Positions 25,448-35,259 of a stretch of DNA of 64,000 bases are shown here, piece after piece. Every line of letters begins with the position of its first letter. The stretch's first letter is position 1. Origin of the DNA: Candidatus Peregrinibacteria bacterium GW2011_GWF2_38_29 (GTDB lineage Bacteria; Patescibacteriota; Gracilibacteria; UBA1369; UBA12463); NCBI GenBank assembly GCA_000992695.1, contig LBUS01000002.1, forward strand, positions 1 to 64,000. Reading direction: 5' to 3'. The position numbers and the translations under genes are program-made. The notes below the pieces were generated by a model. The model worked only from the letters and a program-made list of their open reading frames with translations, did no database searches and was not told where the DNA came from.

Positions 25448-26509
25448 ATGAAGAAATTATCATTATTTTTACTTGTCTCTTTTGTATTAGTTATTTGTTT
25501 TACAAATATTGCTTTTGCCGAGAGTAATGCGTCAATTTTGTATTATGGTAATGGATGCTCGCATTGCGCAAAGGTTGAAGAATTTATTAAGAATAATGAC
25601 CTTAATATTGAAATTGATAAAAAAGAAATTTATCAAAATATGAAAAACGCTGAAGAGTTTAATAAATTATGTGATAGCGAGGGCATAGGCTTGATGGATA
25701 GGGGAATTCCATTTTTTTACACTGAAGATGGGCAATGTATTATTGGGGATGAGTCAATTATTCTATATTTGCAAAAGTATAAAAATTTGCCTATAGAAGA
25801 GCCTTTATTACAGAAAAGTGAGCGCACGGAGCAAGGTTTTTCCGAAGTTTTGACATTGCCTGTTTTGATCGGGGCGGCACTTGTTGACTCAATTAATCCG
25901 TGTGAATTTGCAGTATTGTTAATTTTAATGACGACAATCCTTGCGTCAGGGAATAGAAAAAGAGCTTTTTGGTCAGGTATTGCTTATTCTGCTTCAATTT
26001 TTATTTCTTATTTTTTGATGGGGATTGGTCTTTATTCTATAATTTCGAGTATAGATACAACTGCAGTTTTTCTTAAAATCATTGGTTTGGTAGCTATTAT
26101 TATTGGTATTTTTAATTTAAAGGATTTTTTTTGGTATGGAAGATTGTTTGTTATGGAGGTCCCATTGAGCTGGCGCCCAAGATTGAAATTATTCGTGAAA
26201 TCTATAACCGGTCCCGTTAGCGCATTTTTGACTGGATTTCTTGTAAGTTTATTTTTATTGCCTTGTACGAGCGGTCCTTATATTGTGATTTTGGGTATGC
26301 TTGGTCATGATGAAACCTATTTGAAAGCGGTTTTATTTTTAATTTTGTATAATTTGATTTTTATATTGCCGATGATTGCGATCACTATTGGCGTTTATTT
26401 TGGCATGAACGTTGAGGAAGCCGAGAAAACAAGGGTAAAAAATTTAAAGATATTGCATTTAATTGCCGGAATAATCATGTTGGGAATGGGTATATTATTG
26501 GTTGCATAG
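25448..26509 (+). CDS. CcdA-like redox membrane protein with N-terminal thioredoxin-fold CxxC domain
   Basis: YGNGCSHCAKVEEF plus DSINPCEFAVLLILMTTILASGNRKRAFWSGIAY. Confidence 0.85.
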   Translation: MKKLSLFLLVSFVLVICFTNIAFAESNASILYYGNGCSHCAKVEEFIKNNDLNIEIDKKEIYQNMKNAEEFNKLCDSEGIGLMDRGIPFFYTEDGQCIIGDESIILYLQKYKNLPIEEPLLQKSERTEQGFSEVLTLPVLIGAALVDSINPCEFAVLLILMTTILASGNRKRAFWSGIAYSASIFISYFLMGIGLYSIISSIDTTAVFLKIIGLVAIIIGIFNLKDFFWYGRLFVMEVPLSWRPRLKLFVKSITGPVSAFLTGFLVSLFLLPCTSGPYIVILGMLGHDETYLKAVLFLILYNLIFILPMIAITIGVYFGMNVEEAEKTRVKNLKILHLIAGIIMLGMGILLVA

Positions 26510-26570
26510 ATTGATGGTATATTTTTATTTTTAATGACTTGCAATTATTTTTTGCGTGTGTTAAGTTTTT

Positions 26571-26597
26571 ATTAATTGCAATAATATTGCAATTAAT
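26571..26597. promoter_or_regulatory. Fur/Zur-family operator candidate ATTAATTGCAAT-AAT-ATTGCAATTAAT
   Basis: 12-bp perfect inverted arms, 3-nt spacer, just upstream of the Fur gene. Confidence 0.7.
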
Positions 26598-26608
26598 AAT
26601 TTTGCAAT

Positions 26609-27037
26609 ATGTCTTATTATAATTATGCAGAGCGCGTTCTCTCTCAAAATGGTTACAAGTTGACCATCCCACGAATGATCGTTTTAGGATTGCTTGAATC
26701 ATCCGATGTTTCGCAAAATGCGTATGATATGGCGAGAAAAATTACTTCGTCCGGTAAAACCGTAGATACGGTTTCTATTTATAGGACTTTGGCATTGTTA
26801 AAAGAACTCGGTCTTATCCATGAAATGTCTGAAGGAAAGTTTATTGCTTGTCAAAAATTTGATTGTAAAGATTCATCACATTGTCATCATCAGTTTGTTT
26901 GCAAGTCATGCCGTAAAATAGAGGAAATTCACGTAGATGATAGGTTTTTTGTGAAAAAGATAGCAAAAATATTTCCTAAGTTGTTAATAGATTCACATAG
27001 TTTTAAATTTGAAGGTTTTTGTGAAAAATGTAAGTAA
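26609..27037 (+). CDS. Fur/Zur family metalloregulator
   Basis: Winged helix KLTIPRMIVLGLLESS..., TVSIYRTLALLKELGLIHE, CHHQFVCKSCRKIEEI...GFCEKC. Confidence 0.93.
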   Translation: MSYYNYAERVLSQNGYKLTIPRMIVLGLLESSDVSQNAYDMARKITSSGKTVDTVSIYRTLALLKELGLIHEMSEGKFIACQKFDCKDSSHCHHQFVCKSCRKIEEIHVDDRFFVKKIAKIFPKLLIDSHSFKFEGFCEKCK

Positions 27038-27061
27038 AATAATATTTAACAATAATAAAAA

Positions 27062-27814
27062 ATGGATACAATATGGATTTATGCGTTTATGAGCGTTGTC
27101 GTTGTTAGTTTAATATCATTGATAGGTGTTGTGACATTGTCGGTAAAAATCGATAAGCTTCGAAAGATTTTGATTTATTTAATAAGTTTTTCAGCCGGTG
27201 CTTTGATAGGAGACGCATTTATTCATTTATTGCCAGAAGTTATAGAGGAAAGCGGAGGATTTTCTACAGCAATATCTTTATATGTGATTTTGGGTATAGT
27301 TGTTTCGTTTATAATAGAAAAATTTATTCATTGGAGGCACTGTCATATGCCGATTACAACAGAGCATAAACATCCTTTTGCCTGGATGAATTTGTTTGGA
27401 GATTCAATCCATAATCTTATTGATGGGCTTATTATTGGCGCGGCGTATTTGGTAAGCATCCATGTTGGGATAGCAACTACTATTGCGGTGATTTTGCATG
27501 AAATCCCTCAGGAAATAGGAGATTTTGGTGTTCTTATCCATGGTGGATTTTCTGTAAAAAGGGCTATTTTATTAAATTTTGCTACAGCCTTGACAGCAAT
27601 ATTTGGAACTGCTGTGGTTTTGATTTTAGGGGCTCAATTGGAGGGTTTAAGTCTTTTTCTTGTACCATTCGCGGCAGGTAATTTTATATACATAGCTTCA
27701 ACCGATTTGATTCCGGAGCTTCATAAAGAGACCACCGTTTCTAAATCTACACTTCAACTCGCGTGGTTTATGTTGGGAGTATGTGTAATGCTTTTATTAT
27801 TACAGCTGGAATAA
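27062..27814 (+). CDS. ZIP family metal transporter
   Basis: SAGALIGDAFIHLLPE, GDSIHNLIDGLIIGAAYL, ILHEIPQEIGDFGVLIHGG. Confidence 0.95.
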   Translation: MDTIWIYAFMSVVVVSLISLIGVVTLSVKIDKLRKILIYLISFSAGALIGDAFIHLLPEVIEESGGFSTAISLYVILGIVVSFIIEKFIHWRHCHMPITTEHKHPFAWMNLFGDSIHNLIDGLIIGAAYLVSIHVGIATTIAVILHEIPQEIGDFGVLIHGGFSVKRAILLNFATALTAIFGTAVVLILGAQLEGLSLFLVPFAAGNFIYIASTDLIPELHKETTVSKSTLQLAWFMLGVCVMLLLLQLE

Positions 27815-27819
27815 ATTAT

Positions 27820-29364
27820 TTACAGCAATTCTTTTAGATCCAGCAATTCATTAAACTCTATTTGCTCAACGAATTCCGGCATATGGGAGACGAGAATGAT
27901 TGCGCCTTTGTAGTCATTGATTGCTTTGGCAATGACCGGCAAATGACGGAAATTGATGTGATTTGTTGGTTCGTCGAGAATCAGTAAGCCCGGTTCTTGT
28001 AAAACAAAACGGGCATAGCAGAGTAAGCCTTTTTGTCCTTCGGAAAGTGATCCGACTTTGTTTTTCATTAATTCGGAAGTGAGCAGAAAGTGCGCGCCTG
28101 TGGCATAAACTTTTTCGATTGAAGGTTCTTCCATCATTTCAAGAAGTGAGTCATATGTTGTTTTGTTGAAGTCCAAGCCCGAAAAGTCTTGTTGATAATA
28201 TCCGACTTTTACTCCTTCGGTAATTGAAGTTCCTTTTGATTCGCCGGCTGCTAATTCTTTAAGGAGTGTGCTTTTCCCGATGCCGTTTGGTCCGGTGATT
28301 TTTAATTTACTACGGCTAAAAAGTTTCATTTCCACTTTTTTTGAAATTCTTTTGTGACCGACAATTATTCCAACTGAAGATATTCTTGATATTACTTCTG
28401 ACCATGTTTGAGCCGGAATAATGAAATTTTTGATGGTTTTATCATCACGCCTGACCTCAACCATATTTTCTTCATCTTCTTCGGCTTCATCACGCAGTTT
28501 GCTTGCGAGCTTGCGCATTTTTCCCCCTTTATGAGCGAAGAAATTTATTTTGTCTTTTCTGTCTTGAATATTTTTTTCCAGTTGAGCGTTTTTTCTGCGT
28601 TCACGTTCAAGGTTTCCGGCAATTTGTTCAATTACATCAAAATAGTCGCCAACATATTGTTCAACCTTTTTTGTATAAACGTCGAGATTTAAAACTCCGT
28701 CCGTGAAAGAATTCAAGAAATTTGCATCGTGAGAAATAACGATAACGGTTTTTTGATAGCCCATTAAGAATCCCGTCAAATGATCGATGCCGTCTGTGTC
28801 TAAATTGTTCGTAGGTTCATCAAGTAGCAAGATATCCGGTTCTTGAATAAGCGCATATGCAAGCAGAAGTCTCGCCAATTGTCCTCCCGAAAAATCTTTA
28901 ATTTTTTTGTTTAAATCCGCTTCAAATTGAACAACTTCAAGTACGTCTTTTATTAATTTATCGATGTTGCGAGGCACTTCTTGAAACGCGGTTTTGAAAT
29001 ATTCCAAAACAGTGTGTTCGAAAAATCTTTTTGGCATAACTTGAAGTCCGATGCCGACAGATGCTCCATTCAAGACGTTTACTTTGCCTGAAATTGGCTT
29101 TAAAGTCATATCTTTTGCTACGTCTTCTTTTGCATCGACTGCTCCTAAAATCAATTTAAAAATTGTGCTTTTCCCTGCACCATTTTGCCCCATGATTGTG
29201 ATTTTTGCATTTTCACGAACAGAAAAATCCGCCTCACTTAAAATGGGTTTATTGTGGTCGTAAAAAAACGAAACCTTGTCGAATCTGAGTACTACATTGC
29301 CGTGTTCCATGTCTTTGTAATTTATAGTGTTTAAATTAGTAGCGGTTTTATCGGGAAAAGGCAA
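27820..29364 (-). CDS. ABC-F family ATPase (start possibly 29310, MEHGNVVLRF)
   Basis: Two ABC domains with GQNGAGKST, SGGQLARLLLAYAL, LLLDEPTNNLD and GPNGIGKST, SEGQKGLLCYARF, LILDEPTNHI. Confidence 0.95.
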   Translation of the reverse strand: MPFPDKTATNLNTINYKDMEHGNVVLRFDKVSFFYDHNKPILSEADFSVRENAKITIMGQNGAGKSTIFKLILGAVDAKEDVAKDMTLKPISGKVNVLNGASVGIGLQVMPKRFFEHTVLEYFKTAFQEVPRNIDKLIKDVLEVVQFEADLNKKIKDFSGGQLARLLLAYALIQEPDILLLDEPTNNLDTDGIDHLTGFLMGYQKTVIVISHDANFLNSFTDGVLNLDVYTKKVEQYVGDYFDVIEQIAGNLERERRKNAQLEKNIQDRKDKINFFAHKGGKMRKLASKLRDEAEEDEENMVEVRRDDKTIKNFIIPAQTWSEVISRISSVGIIVGHKRISKKVEMKLFSRSKLKITGPNGIGKSTLLKELAAGESKGTSITEGVKVGYYQQDFSGLDFNKTTYDSLLEMMEEPSIEKVYATGAHFLLTSELMKNKVGSLSEGQKGLLCYARFVLQEPGLLILDEPTNHINFRHLPVIAKAINDYKGAIILVSHMPEFVEQIEFNELLDLKELL

Positions 29365-29481
29365 GTTTTGTTTGTTGTATTTAAGATTGAAAAAACTTTA
29401 ATTAAGATCATCATAGGAGCTTTTTTTGATGATTATATCTCAACCATATACTTTTAACGTGAGAATGATGCAAGATCGTGA

Positions 29482-29487
29482 TACTGT
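29482..29487 (+). promoter_or_regulatory. TGaTACTGT exactly 6 nt before ATG at 29494
   Basis: Direct reading. Confidence 0.4.
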
Positions 29488-29493
29488 TTATTT

Positions 29494-29829
29494 ATGAAAA
29501 ATAGAACATTGAAAATTATCTTTGCCGTACTGCTTTGTGTCTTTATTTTTATAGCGGCGAACGTGGCGAGACAGGCTTGGGCGTTTAGAGTTCATAAAGA
29601 TTATTTTAAGCAGCCTATTGAACAGCAAAAAATTCAAGAATGGATGACTTTTAGGCTTATTGAAAGGCGTTACAATGTTAAGTCTGAAGCTGTTTTGCAT
29701 AAGACGCTGTCTTTTCCGGAATTCAAGAGCCCGATTTCCAATTATTGTGTAAAGGAGAAGTTGGATTGCAATAAATTGATTATAGACCTGGAAAACTACA
29801 GAGGATTAAATTCAAATAAAGTACCATGA
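29494..29829 (+). CDS. hypothetical N-anchored protein
   Basis: N-terminal hydrophobic segment; 4-nt overlap with the DedA gene. Confidence 0.65.
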   Translation: MKNRTLKIIFAVLLCVFIFIAANVARQAWAFRVHKDYFKQPIEQQKIQEWMTFRLIERRYNVKSEAVLHKTLSFPEFKSPISNYCVKEKLDCNKLIIDLENYRGLNSNKVP

Positions 29830-30419
29830 TTGATTATATTGTAAGATTTTTAGATGGGAACATTTATTTGTTTTTGTTGATTATTCCATTTTTAGGGCAA
29901 CTTGGTATTCCCGGTAGTATGTTTTTTGTTTTATATGCCGGATCTCAAGCGAATAATTATAATGATTTATTTGTGTTCTTTATTATTGTGCTAATTTCTG
30001 AAATTGCAGGGGATTTATTGAGTTATGGCGTTGGAAGATTGTTTTGGGAGACGGCTTTGGTTAAAAGGATATTGCATCATAAAAGAGTTAAAAAAGTATT
30101 TGATAAAAGTAAGCTTTTTATGGAAGACAAAGGTGGGGTTAGTATATTCCTTTCAAGATTTCTTGTTACCGGGATAGGGGCGAGCGTAAATTATATATCC
30201 GGTTTGGAGCTTTATAGTCTTAAAAGGTTTGCATTTTTTGTTGTTACGGGAGAAATTCTTTATTCTGTCGAGCTTTTATTTTTAGGTTATTTTTTTAAAG
30301 AAACATTTGAAGAAATTGCGAATTTGTTTACGAATTTTAGTACACTTATAATTTTAGGGTTTGTTTTATATATTATTTGGAAAAATGCTTTTAGAATGAG
30401 TCCATCCGATAACTCGTAG
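29826..30419 (+). CDS. DedA family membrane protein
   Basis: LGQLGIPGSMFFVLYAGS...ISEIAGDLLSYGVGRLF...LSRFLVTGIGASVNYISGL. Confidence 0.85.
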   Translation: MIDYIVRFLDGNIYLFLLIIPFLGQLGIPGSMFFVLYAGSQANNYNDLFVFFIIVLISEIAGDLLSYGVGRLFWETALVKRILHHKRVKKVFDKSKLFMEDKGGVSIFLSRFLVTGIGASVNYISGLELYSLKRFAFFVVTGEILYSVELLFLGYFFKETFEEIANLFTNFSTLIILGFVLYIIWKNAFRMSPSDNS

Positions 30420-30446
30420 GTGGTATCTTTTGATGTGATTGCGGCG

Positions 30447-30452
30447 TACTGT
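30447..30452 (+). promoter_or_regulatory. TACTGT exactly 6 nt before ATG at 30459
   Basis: Same hexamer and spacing as 29482. Confidence 0.4.
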
Positions 30453-30458
30453 TAAATT

Positions 30459-31082
30459 ATGAAAAAACTTTTTATCTTATTTGCAGTGATTTTGTTTGTT
30501 TCGGGGTGTACAAATACGGTTGTTCCGGCTCAGGATGTTCCGGTGCCAACGCCGACGCCAGTTGTTTCCGCTCCAGTTGTTCTGCCAAGTACGCAAATTT
30601 ATAATAACGGTACTTACAATTTTGAATTTACTTATCCTGTGGAATTTGTTTTTGCGAATCCGGTTTATACCAATTTTGAGAATCAAATTGTTCAGATTAA
30701 TCTTCCAAAAAGTGCTTATCCAAGCACTAATTTTGGTGATGCCGCTTTTGCGGTTGGCTCGGTTTATACCAAAACATTGCCGGAATGTTTGAAGGTCGGA
30801 TCGGATAAATTTAGTGAAACTTTTGACGCAAAAAATTCAGTTGTTATAAATGGAGCTACTTTTTACAAAGCTTCTGCATCTGATGCGGGGATGGGTAATC
30901 TTTATGAATCAAGAGGCTTTTTGACTTATCACGATAGTAATTGTTTTGAAATAGTCGAAATGCTTCATTCCACCCGTATTGAAAATTATCCTGAAAATAC
31001 GGTCAAAGAGATTGATAAAGCTTTGATTTGGCAAAGACTTGATGACATTTTGAATACTTTTAAATTTATTTCAAATCCTTAA
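30459..31082 (+). CDS. lipoprotein, unknown function
   Basis: Lipobox-like FVSGCTN after an N-terminal hydrophobic stretch. Confidence 0.75.
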   Translation: MKKLFILFAVILFVSGCTNTVVPAQDVPVPTPTPVVSAPVVLPSTQIYNNGTYNFEFTYPVEFVFANPVYTNFENQIVQINLPKSAYPSTNFGDAAFAVGSVYTKTLPECLKVGSDKFSETFDAKNSVVINGATFYKASASDAGMGNLYESRGFLTYHDSNCFEIVEMLHSTRIENYPENTVKEIDKALIWQRLDDILNTFKFISNP

Positions 31083-31965
31083 TGGTTTTAAGTTTTTTTG
31101 CGAATCTTCGTCTTAAATCGTCTACAGCTTCTTGTTTTACAAAAATTTCTATTCCCATTTTTGAGTTTTCTTCGAATTCCGGAAATACTTTTTTTAATGA
31201 TATGAACCCATGTTGTTCAAATATTTTTAGAAATTTTTCTTCTAAGAGTACAGTCAATATGATATCTCCGTTTTTCGTAAGCCTATTTAGTTCTTCGACC
31301 ATTAAATCAAAATAATTTTTTCCGGTTTGCGGATGTCTGAATAGAGCATCATCTCTGTCGCTTCCTGAGTCTAGTCCGCAAATGCAAAACACTTTACCAT
31401 TGTTGCCCATGTCGTTCATTTTTGACACATAAGTAAGTGCGTCGGCTTCAACCCAAGACATTGGAAATCCTTCTACGTTTTGGCTATAAATTGCTGCTAT
31501 TTCTTGGTCGCCTTTTAAAGCATCCTCCGCTATTTTTTGTGCATTTGCATATGGATTTTTATAAAATAAATTCTTCCTTAAAACATCGACTCCAACATAT
31601 GATTTTGTTTTACAGTATTGAGCCATTTTTCTTGGTATCCATGAATCACACACTTTGCCGCATCCAAGATCTATGAAGTCTTTATTTGCAATCAAATCAA
31701 TTATTATTTTACCTTTTCGACTTAAGCCAGTCCTTTTTAAGTCTTCGATGAGGCCTGGATATGGTTCAAAGCTTGGAGGTTGATCTCCATTAAGCATTAA
31801 TACTGCCAAATGGTTAGACATTAACGTTTCCGGGCTTGATACAAGAGTTGTATTCTCTACAACAACGCGACTATCATCAGGCAGTTTTCGCGTTAATGTT
31901 TCTTTTAACGTCTCAGATAGCTCTAATGATTCCTCGTGTGACTCTTGTGGTTTTGATGTATTCAT
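31066..31965 (-). CDS. SAM-dependent methyltransferase-like protein
   Basis: NKDFIDLGCGKVCDSW...YVGVDVLRKNL...EADALTYVSKM. Confidence 0.65.
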   Translation of the reverse strand: MNTSKPQESHEESLELSETLKETLTRKLPDDSRVVVENTTLVSSPETLMSNHLAVLMLNGDQPPSFEPYPGLIEDLKRTGLSRKGKIIIDLIANKDFIDLGCGKVCDSWIPRKMAQYCKTKSYVGVDVLRKNLFYKNPYANAQKIAEDALKGDQEIAAIYSQNVEGFPMSWVEADALTYVSKMNDMGNNGKVFCICGLDSGSDRDDALFRHPQTGKNYFDLMVEELNRLTKNGDIILTVLLEEKFLKIFEQHGFISLKKVFPEFEENSKMGIEIFVKQEAVDDLRRRFAKKLKTIKDLK

Positions 31966-32011
31966 TGTGTTTTTAAATCTATATATTATATCATAATTTG
32001 TTTTTTTCTGC

Positions 32012-32017
32012 TACCAT
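32012..32017 (+). promoter_or_regulatory. TGcTACCAT exactly 6 nt before the engB ATG
   Basis: TGCTACCAT-AAGCGC-ATG. Confidence 0.45.
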
Positions 32018-32023
32018 AAGCGC

Positions 32024-32593
32024 ATGGAAATAAAATCTGCAGTATTTATTAAGGGCATAGTTGGGACTGATGATATTTTGGATGATGGAAAGCCGCAAAT
32101 TGCTTTTATCGGTCGTTCAAACGTTGGTAAGTCCAGCACAATCAATTCCTTGGTGAAGCAGGGTAATTTGGCAAGGACAAGCTCTTATCCCGGACGCACT
32201 CAAGAAATAAATTTGTTTTTGATAAATAAATCTTTTTATTTGGTGGATTTGCCCGGATATGGCTATACGAGAACTTCAAAAACAGAGCGTGCGAAGCTTC
32301 AGAAGCGCATTTATTGGTATTTGTTGGATTCGGATTATACGCAAAAAGCGGTTGTTTTGATTGTGGATGCGAACGTTGGTTTGACCGAAGATGATGCGCG
32401 AATGATTTATAGTTTGGAGGAAAAGGGAAAAAATCTCATTATTATTGCGAACAAGATTGATAAGATAAAAAAATCCGATTACGCAAAAAAGATGGAAAAG
32501 CTTCAGGAAGCGGTTGGCGAGCATAAAATTATTCCATATTCCGCTGAAAAGAAGACTGGGGTGGGGGAGCTTTTGAAGGAGATTTTGAAGTGA
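32024..32593 (+). CDS. engB: ribosome biogenesis GTPase YihA/EngB
   Basis: PQIAFIGRSNVGKSSTINSL, SSYPGRTQEINLFL, LVDLPGYGYTRTSK, IIANKIDKIKK. Confidence 0.95.
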   Translation: MEIKSAVFIKGIVGTDDILDDGKPQIAFIGRSNVGKSSTINSLVKQGNLARTSSYPGRTQEINLFLINKSFYLVDLPGYGYTRTSKTERAKLQKRIYWYLLDSDYTQKAVVLIVDANVGLTEDDARMIYSLEEKGKNLIIIANKIDKIKKSDYAKKMEKLQEAVGEHKIIPYSAEKKTGVGELLKEILK

Positions 32594-32610
32594 GATTTTG
32601 AAGTGAGATT

Positions 32611-33096
32611 TTAGATTTGTATCATTTCATCGATCACAATACAGCCTGTGTCTGTAATTTTTGGCATAAGCATTTCCGGTGACAAATGTCTTTCCGGGGG
32701 CAGTAATTCAAGAGTTGGGCTATTTGCGCTTGTCCTTGTCATTGTTGCGAAACCTTCGCTTCCTAATTCTACGCCAAGTTTATGAAAAAGATCTGCTGTA
32801 TCAGGTGAAAAGATGTGATAATTGTGTGGTGATTCAGCCGTTGGCTCTTGTCGAGGTGTGGCTAAAATTCTTTTGAGTCTTTCTCTGACTCCCGCAAATC
32901 TTTCGCATACATCCACCACTCCACTGTTAACTCTATTGTTACCTCTTCTATCCGGATGTTTTTTGCCATCAGTGCTTGTGTATTCGTGTTTGCATAAATC
33001 GCGTATTGCTCTTGGAATATCCAAAAGTCCTCTAATTGGTTTTTCCCTTAGGCTTTCATTTATAGTTGCTTCGTGTAATCCTTCTTCGAATTTCAT
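32611..33096 (-). CDS. hypothetical protein (161 aa)
   Basis: ORF with TTGACA-containing upstream region. Confidence 0.6.
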   Translation of the reverse strand: MKFEEGLHEATINESLREKPIRGLLDIPRAIRDLCKHEYTSTDGKKHPDRRGNNRVNSGVVDVCERFAGVRERLKRILATPRQEPTAESPHNYHIFSPDTADLFHKLGVELGSEGFATMTRTSANSPTLELLPPERHLSPEMLMPKITDTGCIVIDEMIQI

Positions 33097-33158
33097 AATT
33101 TATTTATTTAAAAATAGGAGCTTATATTATTCTTTCGTTGTGTCAAATGTCAAATATT

Positions 33159-34013
33159 TTAAAAAACTATGACTTTATTTTTGTAGATGATTAATTTATC
33201 GTCTGTATATTTTTTTATTGCTTCATAAAAAACTTTTGCTTCAGTCTCTTTGCCTTGATCTTCGAATTTTCTTGCATCATATCCTTCTTTTGTGTGCGTT
33301 ACGTCTTGTTCTATGATTGGTCCTTGATCAAGTTCCGGTATAACAAAGTGGCTTGTAGCTCCAATTAACTTTACGCCTCTGTTATACGCGTCTTCATAAG
33401 GATTTGCGCCTATGAAGCATGGTAGGAATGAATGATGAATGTTTATGATTTTATTTTTATATTCGCTTACGAATTCAGGGCTTAAAATTTTCATATATCG
33501 TGCTAATCCAATGAAGTCCGGATTATATTTTTTAAGCACTTCAAGTTGTTTTTTTTCGTATCCCGGCTTCTGTGTTGATATAAAATAAAACGGAATTTTA
33601 TAGAAGTCCGCAAGTTCTTTAATGTTTTCGGAATTCGCAATAATTACCGGAATATCCACGTTTAGATCTCCTTCTTTCCAGTTGTATAGGATTTTTTCAA
33701 GACAGTGAGTTGTTTTTGAGGTAAATAATGCAAGGCGTTTTGCGCGCGTTGAACAACTTACCTTGAATTCCATATTATATTTATTTGCTATTGGTTGAAA
33801 TTCTTTTTCTATATCCGTATCACATGCGAGTTCATTTGCGCCTGCCCATTTTACGCGCATGAAAAGTTGATTATCGGTTTTTTCAACAATGTGTCTTAAT
33901 CCTACGATTTTTCCTTTTTTAAAATCTATAAAATCGGCTATTTGATGTAGTATTCCATATTTATTTGGGCACGAAATAAGCAGAATTGATCTTGCGCTTT
34001 TAGTTTTATACAT
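33159..34013 (-). CDS. purU: formyltetrahydrofolate deformylase-like (start reassigned from 34070)
   Basis: ACT domain LISCPNKYGILHQIADFI...; formyltransferase-fold IINIHHSFLPCFIGANPYEDAYNRGVKLIGATSHFVIPELDQGPIIEQD. Confidence 0.93.
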   Translation of the reverse strand: MYKTKSARSILLISCPNKYGILHQIADFIDFKKGKIVGLRHIVEKTDNQLFMRVKWAGANELACDTDIEKEFQPIANKYNMEFKVSCSTRAKRLALFTSKTTHCLEKILYNWKEGDLNVDIPVIIANSENIKELADFYKIPFYFISTQKPGYEKKQLEVLKKYNPDFIGLARYMKILSPEFVSEYKNKIINIHHSFLPCFIGANPYEDAYNRGVKLIGATSHFVIPELDQGPIIEQDVTHTKEGYDARKFEDQGKETEAKVFYEAIKKYTDDKLIIYKNKVIVF

Positions 34014-34024
34014 ATTGTGTTTGT

Positions 34025-35254
34025 TTAGTCTTTTGCGATTGATTCTCCCGCAAGCAATCCGGTTGCCCATGCGGCCTGTAGGTTAAAGCCGCCGGTAAAA
34101 CCGTCAATATCCAAAACTTCGCCGCCAAAAAAGAGTCTGGGGCAGATTTTGGATTGCATTGTTTTTGGGTCGACTTCGGATAAATCAACTCCTCCGGCTG
34201 TGACAAATTCTTCACCGGAAATGCGTGCGATTATATTGAGTGGTAAATTTTTGATTGTTTTTGCGACTTCGTGCATTTCGTTTTTTGTAAGCTCGGAAAT
34301 GCGTTTTTCAGGATTTATTTTTGTGATTTTGCCGACTATTTCTGTGAGTTTTTGTGCGAGCGTTCCGATTTTTATATTTTTAAAGGCTTTTCTTGGATTT
34401 GCTTGAATTTCCGTGCGGATTGTCTTTATTAAATCTTCATGCAAGATATTTGGGAATAAATCTATCGAAATTGAAAGTGGCGATGATTCGCTGAATTTTT
34501 CATATGCGATTAAGCTTGAAATTGCAAAAACCGCGGGGCCGCTGATTCCTTTATGCGTAAACAAAAATGGGCCGCGAAAGGTGTGTTTGCCGGCTGTGAT
34601 TTCCGCATCATTAAAAGAGATTCCGGAAACGTCCCTTGTCCAATCTTCTTTTGTTGCGAGTGCGCTTAAGCCTGGTGCGAGTTCTGTGATTTTGTGTCCG
34701 AGTGATTGTGCAAATTCGTATCCGTCTCCAACTGATCCGGTTTCCGCGTATGCTTTGCCTCCTGTTGTGATTATTACCGCATCAAAGGTTTGATTTTGTC
34801 TTTTTGCAAATTGAACAAGGAATTTATCGTCTTTTTTGGAAATTTTGAAAACGGTTTGATTTTTTAAAGTGTGAATATTCTTATTTTCTAGAAATATTTT
34901 TTCAAAGGCTTTTACTATGTCTATGCCGTTTTCGGAGCAGGGGAATACGCGTAAATCTTTTTCTTCTTTTAATGGAACGCCATGAGCTTCAAAAAATTCG
35001 CGTACGCGTTCCGGTGGAAAGTTATACATCGCATGTTTTAAGAATCTTGATCCGCGTGGATATCTCTTTAGAATTTCCGGAATATCATTTAATCCGGTTG
35101 TGACATTGCATCTTCCGCCGCCTGTTAAAGCCACTTTTTTGCCAAAAATCGTGTTGCGATCGATAATGTATGCGTCAATATCTTTGTGTGATTCGGCTAT
35201 AGTTGCAGCTGCTATCATGCCTGCCGCGCCTGCGCCAATGATTGCGATTTCCAT
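34025..35254 (-). CDS. HI0933/BaiN family FAD-dependent oxidoreductase
   Basis: IIGAGAAGMIAA, GKKVALTGGGRCNVTT, CPRLFFGGEVLDIDGFTGGFNLQAAWATG. Confidence 0.93.
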   Translation of the reverse strand: MEIAIIGAGAAGMIAAATIAESHKDIDAYIIDRNTIFGKKVALTGGGRCNVTTGLNDIPEILKRYPRGSRFLKHAMYNFPPERVREFFEAHGVPLKEEKDLRVFPCSENGIDIVKAFEKIFLENKNIHTLKNQTVFKISKKDDKFLVQFAKRQNQTFDAVIITTGGKAYAETGSVGDGYEFAQSLGHKITELAPGLSALATKEDWTRDVSGISFNDAEITAGKHTFRGPFLFTHKGISGPAVFAISSLIAYEKFSESSPLSISIDLFPNILHEDLIKTIRTEIQANPRKAFKNIKIGTLAQKLTEIVGKITKINPEKRISELTKNEMHEVAKTIKNLPLNIIARISGEEFVTAGGVDLSEVDPKTMQSKICPRLFFGGEVLDIDGFTGGFNLQAAWATGLLAGESIAKD

Positions 35255-35259
35255 ATTAA

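Noticed and set aside
34413-34793. 126-aa plus-strand ORF
   Set aside because: Antisense to the HI0933 oxidoreductase
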